Source: Agrococcus sp. ARC_14 (GTDB lineage: Bacteria > Actinomycetota > Actinomycetes > Actinomycetales > Microbacteriaceae). From it: a stretch of DNA of 64,000 nucleotides. The position numbers and the translations under genes were made by a program. Under the pieces are notes generated by a model that saw only the letters and a list, made by a program, of their open reading frames with translations, made no database searches and had not been told where the DNA came from. This document shows positions 36,540 through 45,600 of the stretch, in pieces. Location of the stretch: NCBI RefSeq assembly GCF_022436485.1, contig NZ_JAKUDO010000003.1, positions 82,686-146,685 of the forward strand, given 5' to 3'. How positions within the stretch are numbered: the stretch's first letter is position 1; each line of letters starts with the position of its first letter.

Positions 36540-37648
36540 GCGCCGTCGCCGCGCCCGCCAGGGTGCAGCCGCCGACACTCGAGACCATCGCGTCGGGCAT
36601 CGCGGCGAACGTGGGCGTCGCCCGAGCCCGCACGCGTGCTCGCATCATGGCGGTCGTCAAGGCCGACGGCTACGGGCACGGCGCGGTCGCGGTCGCGCAC
36701 GCCGCGGTCGCCGCGGGGGCCGCCTGGCTCGGCACCACCTCGATGACGGATGCGCTGCAACTGCGCCGTGCCGGCATCACGGTGCCGATCCTGACGTGGC
36801 TGCACGCTGACGGCATGGACGGCTCCGCGGCCGCCGCCGAGCGCATCGACGTGGCGGTCGGCTCCGTCGAGGCGCTCGAGGCGCTGCTCGCGCATCGCGC
36901 CCGCGGGCTGCGCGTGCACCTGCACCTCGACACCGGCATGGCGAGGGAGGGATGCGCGGAGCCCGCGTGGGCCGAGCTGCTGCTGCGCGCTCAGCGGGCT
37001 CAGGCGGGCGGCCGACTGCGCGTGACCGGCCTGATGGGACACCTCGCGAAGGCCGACCGCGCGGAGCCGGCGGCGAACGCCGCGGCGGTGCAGCGGATGC
37101 GGCGGGCCAGGCTCGAGCTGCTCGAGGCGGGCCTCGGCGACCCGATCACGCACCTGGCGGCGACCGCTGCTGCGCTGAGCGACCCCGCCACGCACTTCGA
37201 CATGGTGCGCTTCGGCGCCGGGCTGGTCGGCATCGACCCGTCGGGCACCACCGCGCTGCACGGCGCATCGCGGCTCACCGCGCCCATCGTGCACAGCGCG
37301 CTCGTCGCCGCGGACACACCGGTCGGCTACGGCGGCAGCACCGTGACCCGCACCGCCACCCATCTGAGCGTCGTGCCGCTCGGCTATGCCGACGGCATCC
37401 CCCGCACGCTGCACGCGGCCGCGTCGGTCGAGGTCCGCGGCCTGCGCTGCCCGATCGTCGGGCGCGTCTCGATGGATCAGATCGTGATCGACACGGGAGG
37501 CGAGCGGATGCCGCTCGGCACCCTCGCCACCGTGTTCGGGCCCGACGACCCGGCCCCCAGCATCCATGAATGGGCCGACTGGGCCGGCACCATCCCCCAC
37601 ACCGTCGTCACCGGCATCGGGCCGCGCGTCAGGAGGACCACCGCATGA
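36536..37648 (+). CDS. alanine racemase family enzyme in a van-like operon
   Basis: PLP-dependent fold-III racemase, 370 residues. The PLP lysine lies in IMAVVKADGYGHGAVAVAHA, with HLHLDTGMAREG, VTGLMGHLAKAD, the catalytic Tyr region VGYGGSTVTR, SVVPLGYADGIPR and GRVSMDQIVIDTG. It lacks the membrane domain of VanT serine racemases. It lies between VanY-like and ligase genes with 4-bp overlaps on both sides. Alanine racemase is the default reading; serine racemisation cannot be excluded from sequence alone. Confidence 0.85.
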   Translation: MSAVAAPARVQPPTLETIASGIAANVGVARARTRARIMAVVKADGYGHGAVAVAHAAVAAGAAWLGTTSMTDALQLRRAGITVPILTWLHADGMDGSAAAAERIDVAVGSVEALEALLAHRARGLRVHLHLDTGMAREGCAEPAWAELLLRAQRAQAGGRLRVTGLMGHLAKADRAEPAANAAAVQRMRRARLELLEAGLGDPITHLAATAAALSDPATHFDMVRFGAGLVGIDPSGTTALHGASRLTAPIVHSALVAADTPVGYGGSTVTRTATHLSVVPLGYADGIPRTLHAAASVEVRGLRCPIVGRVSMDQIVIDTGGERMPLGTLATVFGPDDPAPSIHEWADWAGTIPHTVVTGIGPRVRRTTA

Positions 37649-38673
37649 CCACCCCCACCCAGATCCTGGTGATCGGCGGCGGGCAGAGCGCCGAGCACGA
37701 GGTCTCGCTCGAGAGCGCCGCCTCGGTCGAGGCCGCACTACGCCGCCGCGGCTACGCGGTCGAGTCCATCACCATCGGCCGCGACGGGCGCTGGCAGCGC
37801 GGCGACGCGGAGCGCGATGACACCGCGCCCGGCGGTCGCGTGGTCGACACGCTCGCCGCGGCGCTGCCGGCGATCGCGCGCGCCGATGTCGTGTTCCCGG
37901 CGGTGCACGGCGCCCTCGGCGAGGACGGCACACTGGCTGCGCTCTGCGCGCTGGCGCACACGCCGATCGTGGGCTCCGGGGTGCGCGCGGGCGCCATCGG
38001 CATGGACAAGTGGGCGACCAAGCTGGTCGCCGAGGCGGTCGGGATCCGAACCGCGCCCGGGCGGCTGGTGCATGCGCGAGCGCTCGCGGCGGTCGCCTTC
38101 GACGGCGACGCGGTCGTCAAGCCGGTCGGCGGCGGCTCCAGCCACGGCGTCGCGCTGGTGCGCGATGCGATCGGGCTCGATGCCGCGCTGCGCGCTGCGG
38201 CGCTGCACGACGACCGGATCCTGCTCGAGCAGCCCGTCGTCGGGCGCGAGATCGACGTCGCGGTGCTGCGCGAGGCCGACGGCAGCCGATGGGCGGCACC
38301 GCCGCTCGAGATCCACGCGGATGGGCTCTTCGACACGGCGACGAAGTACGACGGCTCCGCCAGGTTCAGCGTGCCGGCGGTCGTCAGCGAGACGGAGCGC
38401 GCCGCCGTCACCGAGGCCGCACTGCGGATGTTCGACGCGCTCGACTGCGCAGGCGTCGCTCGCGTCGACTTCTTCCTCACCGACGACGGGCCGGTGCTCA
38501 ACGAGATCAACACGATGCCCGGCATGACCGCGGCATCGCAGGTGCCGAGGATGTTCGCCGCGGCGGGCGTGCCCTACGACGAGCTGCTGGCCCGACTGGT
38601 CGACGCCGCCGCGGTGCCCGTGCGCGATCGCCGCTGCGCGCCGGCGACGCCCACCCCTGGCGGGGCAGGGTGA
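37645..38673 (+). CDS. D-Ala-D-Ala/D-X ligase family enzyme
   Basis: ATP-grasp ligase of 342 residues. Motifs are GGGQSAEHEVSLESAASV, VHGALGEDGTL, GMDKWATKL, the ATP loop KPVGGGSSHGV, EQPVVGREIDVAVL and NEINTMPGMTAAS. The omega loop reads TKYDGSARFSVPA: it keeps the Lys-Tyr pair of D-Ala-D-Ala (and D-Ala-D-Ser) enzymes and lacks the lactate-type EKGSEN, so D-Ala-D-Lac is unlikely. It is preceded by AGGAGG. Whether the second substrate is D-Ala or D-Ser is open. Confidence 0.85.
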   Translation: MTTPTQILVIGGGQSAEHEVSLESAASVEAALRRRGYAVESITIGRDGRWQRGDAERDDTAPGGRVVDTLAAALPAIARADVVFPAVHGALGEDGTLAALCALAHTPIVGSGVRAGAIGMDKWATKLVAEAVGIRTAPGRLVHARALAAVAFDGDAVVKPVGGGSSHGVALVRDAIGLDAALRAAALHDDRILLEQPVVGREIDVAVLREADGSRWAAPPLEIHADGLFDTATKYDGSARFSVPAVVSETERAAVTEAALRMFDALDCAGVARVDFFLTDDGPVLNEINTMPGMTAASQVPRMFAAAGVPYDELLARLVDAAAVPVRDRRCAPATPTPGGAG

Positions 38674-38711
38674 CGGATGCGTAGGCTCGGCCCCACCGGG
38701 AGGAGACCGAC

Positions 38712-39206
38712 ATGGCGATCGAACGGACAGGCACCGTCACCGAGCACGGCGAGACGTGCGAGCTGACCCTGGAGCGCAGCGTGCAGGCGGACGCGATCGC
38801 CGTCTGGCCGTTCCTGTCGGAGTCTCGCGAGCTCGGCATCTGGTTCGCCACCTATGTGGGCGACCCGGACTCCGGCGAGGTCGTGCTGGCCATGACCGCC
38901 GAGGAGGGCGACGCGACGAGCGCCGTCGAGATCCTCGACTGCACCGCCCCGGAGCACCTGGTGGTGCAGACGACGGATGAGTCGGGCAGCTGGAGCCTCG
39001 AGGTCGAGCTGGTGGACGGCGGGCAGGAGCCCGGCACCGGCTCGCTCATCCGCTTCACGCAGCACGAGCTGCCGCTGGCCATGCTCCCCGATGTCGCGGC
39101 GGGCTGGGAGTGGTACCTCGACCGGCTGGTGGCCGCGATCGCCGGGCAGCCGATGCCCATGTGGGGCGAGTACTACCCGGCGCTGCGCGACGCCTACGCC
39201 GGCTGA
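38712..39206 (+). CDS. SRPBCC/AHSA1-like domain protein
   Basis: A 164-residue START-fold protein. LERSVQADAIAVWPFLSESRELGIWF opens the fold; the middle is a beta-sheet and the end is a helix, DVAAGWEWYLDRLVAAIAG. This is the usual AHSA1-like arrangement. Such proteins bind lipids or hydrophobic ligands, or act beside ArsR regulators; none is adjacent here. GGGAGGAGAC precedes the ATG. It follows the ligase gene by about 40 bp and may be co-transcribed. Confidence 0.75.
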   Translation: MAIERTGTVTEHGETCELTLERSVQADAIAVWPFLSESRELGIWFATYVGDPDSGEVVLAMTAEEGDATSAVEILDCTAPEHLVVQTTDESGSWSLEVELVDGGQEPGTGSLIRFTQHELPLAMLPDVAAGWEWYLDRLVAAIAGQPMPMWGEYYPALRDAYAG

Positions 39207-39215
39207 GCAGCTGCC

Positions 39216-39326
39216 GCAGGTCGAGGAGGCCGCAGGTCGCAGACCTGCAGCCGTCACGAGACCGCAGGCGCCAGCGAACCGGTCTCGTGACGCGTGCGTG
39301 CTCCGCACGCGCGCTCCTCGACCTGC
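39216..39326. repeat. large palindromic repeat, best-preserved copy
   Basis: The left arm 39216-39264 starts GCAGGTCGAGGAG and ends CGTCACGAGACCG. The right arm 39280-39326 starts CGGTCTCGTGACG and ends CTCCTCGACCTGC. Both 13-bp pairs are exact inverses, and each arm has an internal hairpin. Convergent genes lie on both sides, so it may also serve as a terminator. Confidence 0.9.
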
Positions 39327-39338
39327 GAAGTCACCCCA

Positions 39339-40226
39339 TCAGCGCGAGCGCACCGCCGCCTCCGCCATCTGCACCACGTTGTCGAGCAGCATCACGCGGG
39401 TCATCGGGCCGACGCCGCCGGGCACCGGCGACACCCACGCTGCGACCTCCTTGACGCCCGGGTCGACATCGCCCAGCAGCTTCACCTTGCCGGTCTCGGC
39501 GGAGAGCCCGCGCGTGATGCCCACGTCGAGCACCGCGGCACCGGGCTTGACCCAGTCGGGCTTGATGAGCCCCGGCACGCCGACGGCCGCGACCACGATG
39601 TCGGCCTCGCGCACCTGCGCCGCGAGATCCGGCGTGCGCGAGTGGCAGAGGGTGACGGTCGCGTCGATGCCCTTGCGGGTCAGCAGCAGGCCGAGCGGCC
39701 GACCGACCGTGAGCCCGCGGCCGACGACCGCGACCATCGCTCCGGCGATCGGGATGTCGTGCCGGCGCAGCATCTGCACGATGCCGGCCGGTGTGCAGGG
39801 CAGCGGCGAGTCGATGGGGCCGTCGACGCCCAGCACGAGCCTGCCGAGGTTGGTCGGGTGCAGGCCGTCGGCATCCTTGTCGGGATCCATCAGCTCGAGC
39901 ATCGCGTGCTCGTCGTGCCCGGGCGGCAGCGGCAGCTGGATGATGTAGCCCGTCACCTCGCGCGCCGAGTTGAGATCCTCGATCGCCTTCCGCACGTCGG
40001 CGGTCGAGGCGTTCGAGGGCAGGTCGACGCGGATCGAGGTGATGCCCACCTCTGCGCAGTCGCGGTGCTTGCCCTTGACGTAGGACTGGCTCGCGGGGTC
40101 GTCGCCCACCAGCAGCGTGCCGAGGCCGGGCGTCACGCCCTCGCCCCTGAGCGCATCCACCCGCTCCTTGAGCTCCAGCTTGATGGCGGCGGCCGTGGCG
40201 TTGCCGTCGAGGAGCCGCGCCGTCAT
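39339..40226 (-). CDS. folD: bifunctional methylene-THF dehydrogenase/cyclohydrolase
   Basis: FolD interconverts 5,10-methylene-, methenyl- and 10-formyl-tetrahydrofolate using NADP. The 295 residues contain the active-site [17 protein letters not shown] with the catalytic Lys, [25 protein letters not shown], and the Rossmann motif [18 protein letters not shown]. It starts at the ATG at 40226, overlapping the glyA stop by 4 bp, so glyA and folD share the ZTP-riboswitch-controlled mRNA. Confidence 0.97.
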   Translation of the reverse strand: MTARLLDGNATAAAIKLELKERVDALRGEGVTPGLGTLLVGDDPASQSYVKGKHRDCAEVGITSIRVDLPSNASTADVRKAIEDLNSAREVTGYIIQLPLPPGHDEHAMLELMDPDKDADGLHPTNLGRLVLGVDGPIDSPLPCTPAGIVQMLRRHDIPIAGAMVAVVGRGLTVGRPLGLLLTRKGIDATVTLCHSRTPDLAAQVREADIVVAAVGVPGLIKPDWVKPGAAVLDVGITRGLSAETGKVKLLGDVDPGVKEVAAWVSPVPGGVGPMTRVMLLDNVVQMAEAAVRSR

Positions 40227-41569
40227 CGGTCGGCGCCGCCCGCGTCGACGCTGGAGCCGAGCTCGTGCACCGACACCGGCTGACCGGAGGGGCCCACGCC
40301 CGGGTAGAGCGGGAACGCCTCGGCGAGCTTCGCCACCCGGGCGCGCAGCGCATCCGTGTCTGCGCCCGGCAGCAGCGCGAGCGCGATCACGTCGGCGACC
40401 TCGGTGAACTCCTCGTCGCCGAAGCCGCGGGTCGCGAGCGCCGGCGTGCCGATACGGAGGCCGCTCGTGACCATCGGCGGGCGCGGGTCGTTGGGCACCG
40501 CGTTGCGGTTGACCGTGATGCGGATCTCGTGCAGGAGATCCTCGGCCTGCTTGCCGTCGACGGCGGCGTCGCGCAGGTCGACGAGCACGAGGTGCACGTC
40601 GGTGCCGTTGGAGCGCACCGTGATGCCCGCATCCGCCACGTCCTGCTGCATGAGGCGCTCGGCGAGGATGTGCGCGCCGCGCAGCGTGCGCTCCTGGCGC
40701 TCCTTGAACTCCTCGGTGCCGGCGAGCTTGAACGCGGTGGCCTTCGCGGCGATCACGTGCATGAGCGGGCCGCCCTGCTGGCCCGGGAAGACCGCCGAGT
40801 TGAGCTTCTTGGCGATGTCGGCGTCGTTCGTCAGGATGAAGCCCGAGCGAGGCCCGCCGATGGTCTTGTGCACGGTGGAGGAGACGACGTGCGCGTGCGG
40901 CACCGGGCTCGGGTGCAGGCCCGCCGCCACGAGGCCGGCGAAGTGCGCCATGTCGACCCACAGCAGCGCGCCGACCTCGTCGGCGATCGCGCGGAAGGCG
41001 GCGAAGTCGAGCTGGCGCGGGTAGGCCGACCAGCCGGCGATGATCACCTTGGGCTTGTGCTCGATGGCGAGGCGGCGCACCTCGTCCATGTCGACGCGGC
41101 TGGACTCCTCGTCGACGCCGTAGGCGACGATGTCGTAGAGCCGGCCGGAGAAGTTGATCTTCATGCCGTGCGTGAGGTGGCCGCCGTGGTCGAGCGAGAG
41201 GCCGAGGATCGTGTCGCCGGGGCGCGCGATGGCGTGCAGCACGGCGGCGTTGGCGGTGGCGCCCGAGTGGGGCTGCACGTTGGCGAACTCGGCGCCGAAG
41301 AGCGCCTTGGCGCGCTCGATCGCGAGGGTCTCGGCGATGTCGACGAACTCGCAGCCGCCGTAGTAGCGGCGGCCGGGGTAGCCCTCGGCGTACTTGTTCG
41401 TCAGCACGCTGCCGGCTGCCTCGAGCACGGCGACGGGCACGAAGTTCTCGCTCGCGATCATCTCGAGGTAGTCGCGCTGGCGGTCGAGCTCCAGCTGCAG
41501 GGCCTCGGCGATCTCGGGATCGACCTCGGCGAGGGGCGAGTTGAACGTGCTGGGCAGGCGGTCGGTCAC
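40223..41569 (-). CDS. glyA: serine hydroxymethyltransferase
   Basis: PLP enzyme making glycine and 5,10-methylene-THF from serine. The 448 residues show [40 protein letters not shown], the PLP lysine region [19 protein letters not shown], and [16 protein letters not shown]. The GTG at 41569 follows AAGGAGCACCC. A ZTP-type riboswitch lies in the leader, linking expression to purine-precursor (ZMP/ZTP) build-up when 10-formyl-THF runs short. Confidence 0.97.
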   Translation of the reverse strand: MTDRLPSTFNSPLAEVDPEIAEALQLELDRQRDYLEMIASENFVPVAVLEAAGSVLTNKYAEGYPGRRYYGGCEFVDIAETLAIERAKALFGAEFANVQPHSGATANAAVLHAIARPGDTILGLSLDHGGHLTHGMKINFSGRLYDIVAYGVDEESSRVDMDEVRRLAIEHKPKVIIAGWSAYPRQLDFAAFRAIADEVGALLWVDMAHFAGLVAAGLHPSPVPHAHVVSSTVHKTIGGPRSGFILTNDADIAKKLNSAVFPGQQGGPLMHVIAAKATAFKLAGTEEFKERQERTLRGAHILAERLMQQDVADAGITVRSNGTDVHLVLVDLRDAAVDGKQAEDLLHEIRITVNRNAVPNDPRPPMVTSGLRIGTPALATRGFGDEEFTEVADVIALALLPGADTDALRARVAKLAEAFPLYPGVGPSGQPVSVHELGSSVDAGGADR

Positions 41570-41611
41570 GGGTGCTCCTTCGCTGGTGCGCTGGCGCGCG
41601 TCACTGGATGG

Positions 41612-41682
41612 GTGTGCCCAGGCGCGCGGCGGGTGCTGGCCGCTCCCCGGTGGTGCTCCACCTGTGCGCCAGTCACGGCCGC
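41612..41682 (-). ncRNA. ZTP (pfl) riboswitch upstream of glyA-folD
   Basis: Read on the minus strand, the leader has the hallmark parts of the pfl/ZTP aptamer in order: GTGACTGGCGCAC, GGTGGAGCACCACC, CCGGGGAGCGGC, a short spacer, then CGCGCCTGGGCA. CTGGCGC in the aptamer (41672-41666) can also pair with GCGCCAG nearer the start codon (41597-41591), a plausible switch before the AAGGAG ribosome site. A TACGAT -10 (41691-41686) lies just upstream. Confidence 0.85.
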
Positions 41683-41736
41683 TGCCATCGTATCCCGGGC
41701 GCGATGGCGGATGCGGATGGGTGCTTGGATCGGTGC

Positions 41737-42252
41737 ATGCCCGATGACGACCGCACCCGCTCCCTGCTCCTCGGCGCGCTCGACCGGCAGCGTCGACACG
41801 TGCTGCAGGCGCTCGACGGCCTCAGCGACGCGCAGCTGCGCGCGGCGCCGCTGCCCTCCGGCTGGTCGCTGCTCGGGCTCGTCCGCCACCTCACGCTCGG
41901 GCTCGAGCGCTACTGGTTCCACACCGTGATGGCGGGCGAGCCGCTCGACTACTGGCCGGCCGACGATCCGGCGGCAGACGGCGGCAGGCCCGCCGACTGG
42001 CGGGTCGGGGCGGATGCATCCACCGCGGCCGTGATGCAGGAGTACCGGGACGCGATCGCGCACTCCGACGAGATCCTCGCCGGCCTGCAGCTCGATGCCG
42101 CGCCGCGCCGCCCGGAGGAGGACTGGCCGGCGGGCGTCTTCGCGGATCTCGAGGCGGTGCTGGTGCACGTCATCCTCGACGCCGCGACGCACGCCGGGCA
42201 TCTCGACGCGGCGCGCGAGCTGATCGACGGGCGCCAGCACCTGGTGCTCTGA
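41737..42252 (+). CDS. DinB-family protein (DUF664-like)
   Basis: A 171-residue four-helix-bundle protein. Motifs are [40 protein letters not shown] with the first metal-site His, and [21 protein letters not shown] with the later His pair. This is the DinB/DUF664 fold shared by mycothiol- and bacillithiol-dependent enzymes, so a mycothiol-dependent transferase is possible; mshD in this window shows that mycothiol is made. Substrate unknown. ATG at 41737 was chosen over an earlier ATG. Confidence 0.75.
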   Translation: MPDDDRTRSLLLGALDRQRRHVLQALDGLSDAQLRAAPLPSGWSLLGLVRHLTLGLERYWFHTVMAGEPLDYWPADDPAADGGRPADWRVGADASTAAVMQEYRDAIAHSDEILAGLQLDAAPRRPEEDWPAGVFADLEAVLVHVILDAATHAGHLDAARELIDGRQHLVL

Positions 42253-42371
42253 GCCGGGCGCAGACGAGTCGCCCCCGCACCCGAGCGCACCGCACCGCAC
42301 CGCACCGGACCGCACCGGAACTAACCGCATCCCCCGCCGGCCCGACCCGGCCCATCCCGGCGACCCTTTCT

Positions 42372-42407
42372 ACCGAACTGGACCCGGTGCACCAGGTCCA
42401 GTTCGGT
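42372..42407. repeat. perfect palindrome downstream of putA
   Basis: ACCGAACTGGACC (42372-42384) and GGTCCAGTTCGGT (42395-42407) are exact inverses around a GGTGCACC core. This is probably a terminator or protein-binding palindrome in the 350-bp gap between the DinB-like gene and putA. GC-rich GCACC tandem units (42290-42320) precede it. Confidence 0.8.
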
Positions 42408-42560
42408 GGAACGGGTCCGCGAAGCGGCACGCACGGCGGAACGGGTCCGCGAAGGGGCACGACACAGCGGAGCAGGTCCGCGAAGGGGCACGGCACAGCG
42501 GAACAGACCTGCGCACCAGCACGCACGGCGGCAGCGGCCCGCGGATCGAGCCGCCACGCC
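42408..42560. repeat. about 31-bp tandem repeat, four to five units
   Basis: Units begin at 42408, 42438, 42469 and 42500, each like GGAACGGGTCCGCGAAG followed by GGCACG-ACAGC, with a decayed fifth unit from 42531. No gene is present. The units cover the rest of the intergenic stretch downstream of putA. Confidence 0.8.
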
Positions 42561-42601
42561 CGCACGAGCCGACGCGGCGCCTGCACCGGCCGCGGGACTT
42601 G

Positions 42602-45600
42602 CTAGATCAGCGCGTCCGTCAGCTGGTTCGGCGTGCCGAAGCGGTGCGCCGTGATCGCGACCGCCTGCTCGCGCAGGAACGGCAGCATCTCGACACGGCC
42701 GGCCTCGGTGATCGCGTGCGACACGATCGCCAGGTCGGGGCGGCCGTCGACCGCCTCCGCCAGCGCACGCACGCCCTCGGCGACGGCCTCCTCGGCGGCG
42801 AGGTAGCGGATGCGTCCCAGCGCGAGGCGCGCGGCCGCGGCCCGGAACGCGGCGTCGCCCTGCACCTCCACCGGCACGCCCGCGGCCGCGAGCGCAGCGC
42901 GCACGGCGGGTGCGGGCTCGATCGCGGTCGACACGCGCACCGAGGCGCCTGCCCGCAGCGCGGCGGCGACCGCGCGGGCCAGCTGCACGATGCGACCACC
43001 CTCCGCGAGCCGGATCACGACGCCCGGCATCGGCAGATGCCGCAGGATGTCGCGCTCGGCCAGCAGCTGCTGCACGTCGCGCGCGACGCCCAGCTCGGTT
43101 GCCCAGACGTGCTGGTCGGAGCCGGCCGCGCGACGCAGCGCGACGGCCTCGCTCGCCGTGACCGACGCATCCGCCGACTTCGCCAGCACCGAGACGGCGT
43201 CGACGAGCACCTGCACCGACGGCAGCGCGATCGGGGCGAGCTCTCGCGCCTCGGCCGTGCGCCAGTCGACCAGCGGCATGAGGTAGCTCGGGCCGCCCGC
43301 CTTCGTGGTGGGGCCGACGACCGAGCGCTTCCAGCCACCGAAGGGCTGGCGCTGCACGATGGCGCCGGTGATGCCGCGGTTGACGTAGAGGTTGCCGGCC
43401 TCGATCGTGTCGAGCCAGGTGCCGATCTCTGCCGGGTCGAGCGAGTGGATGCCCGAGGTGAGGCCGTAGTCGACCTCGTTCACGAGCGCGATGGCCTCCT
43501 CGAGGGTGTCGACCCGCATGATGCCGAGGATCGGCCCGAAGTACTCGGTCAGGTGGAACTCGCTGCCGCGCTGCACGCCGGCGCGCAGGCCGGGGCTCCA
43601 CAGCTTGCCCTCGTCGTCGAGCTGCTTGGGCTCCACGACCCACTGCTCCCCCGCGCCGAGCCTGGTGAGGCCGTCGAGCAGCTTGCCCTCCGCGGGCGCG
43701 ACGACCGGGCCCATCTGGCTCGTGGCATCCCACGGGTAGCCCACCTCGAGCGAGCGCACGCCGTCGACGAGCTGGTTGTGGAGGCGCTTCGAGCTGCCGG
43801 CCTGGCCGACCAGGATCGCGAGCGACGCCGCAGAGCACTTCTGGCCAGCGTGGCCGAAGGCGCTCGCCACGATGTCCTTCGCGGCAAGGTCGAAGTCGGC
43901 GCTGGGCGTCACGATGATGGCGTTCTTGCCGCTCGTCTCGGCCAGCAGGCTGAGGTCGGGGCGGATGCGCCGGAAGGCCTGGGCGGTCTCGAAGCCGCCG
44001 GTGAGGATGACGCGATCGATGCGCTGGTCGCCGATCAGCTGGTCGCCGAGCGAGCGCTCGCCCAGCTGCACGAGCTGCAGCACGTCCTTCGGCACGCCGG
44101 CGGCCCAGAGCGCCTCGACCATCGTGGCGCCGGTGCGCGCGGTGGCGCGGGCGGGCTTGATGATGACGGATGCGCCGGAGGCGAGGGCTGCGAGGGTCGA
44201 GCCTGCCGGGATGGCGATCGGGAAGTTCCACGGAGGCGTCACCGCGATCAGTCGCGAGGGCACCGCAGTGGCGCCGTCGACCTGCTCGAGGTCGCGAGCG
44301 CGCTCTGCGTAGTAGTGGGCGAAGTCGATCGCCTCGGAGACCTCGGGGTCGGATTGGTCGAGGGTCTTGCCCGCCTCGCTCGCGGCGACCTCCATGAGCT
44401 CGGCGCGTCGCACCTCGAGCTCGTGCCCGACGCGGTGCAGGATCTCGGCGCGCGCGTCGCCCGAGAGACTGCGCCACGACTCGTTGGCGGCGATGCCGGT
44501 CTCGATGACTGCGTCGAGCGCCGCAGCGTCGCGGAGCGTGGCCGCCTCGACGGCGTCGACGCCGAGGCGCGATGCCTTCGAGCGCTCGCGGATGCCCGCG
44601 GCCCAGGCCTGGTTGGCGGGCAGCGAGGGGTCGGTGTCGGGGGCGTTGCGGAAGCCGTCGTCCGTGACGGGTGTGACCGCATCCGCCCGGTTCTGCACCC
44701 GGTGCGTGCCGGGCGCCTCCGCGGCGAGGCCGTCGAGCGAGGCGAGGAAGCGATCGTGCTCGCGATCGAAGAGCGGCTGCGAGCTGGCGAGCTCGAAGAC
44801 GGCCGACATGAAGTTCTCGCGACTGGCGCCCTCCTCGAGGCGGCGGATCAGGTACGCGATCGCCACGTCGAACTCGGCGGGGTGCACGACCGGCGTGTAG
44901 AGCAGCAGGCCGCCGACGTCGCGGCGCACGACCTCTGCCTGGCCCTGCGCCATGCCCAGCAGCATCTCGAACTCGAGGCCGGTGGTGATGCCGCGCTGCT
45001 TGCCCAGCAGCCACGCGAAGGCGACGTCGAAGAGGTTGTGACCTGCGACGCCGAGCTCGACGTTGCCGATGCGCTCGGGGGTGAGCGCCCAGGTGAGCAC
45101 GCGCTTGTAGTGGGTGTCGCTGTCCTGCTTCGTGTGCCAGGTGGCGAGCGGCCAGTCATGGATCGACGCCTCGACGCGCTCCATCGGCAGGTTCGCGCCC
45201 TTCACGAGGCGCACCTTCACGCTCGCACCGCCCTTGGCACGGCGCTCGGCAGCCCAGGCCTGCAGCCGCTGCATCGCCGGCAGCGCGTCCGGCAGGTAGG
45301 CCTGCAGCACGATGCCGCCGCGGTACTGCTCGAGGCCGGGCGTCTCCAGGATCCGCGTGAAGACCGCCATGGTCATCTCGAGATCCTTGTACTCCTCCAT
45401 GTCGAGGTTGATGAAGGTGTTCGTCTCGGCCGCGCGCCGGTAGAGCGGCAGCAGCCGCTCGATCACGTGCCCGACCGCGGCGTCGAAGGCCCACGCCTGG
45501 TGGGGAGCCGTGGTGGCGGAGACCTTGATCGAAACGTAGTCGACGTCGTCGCGCTCGATGAGCGCCATGGTGCCGTCGAGGCGGCGCTTGGCCTCGCGAT

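Noticed and set aside
42290..42320. CCGCACCGCACC-type tandem pentamers as a replication or integration site
   Set aside because: Simple-sequence GC repeat with no accompanying integrase, tRNA or initiator-box pattern.
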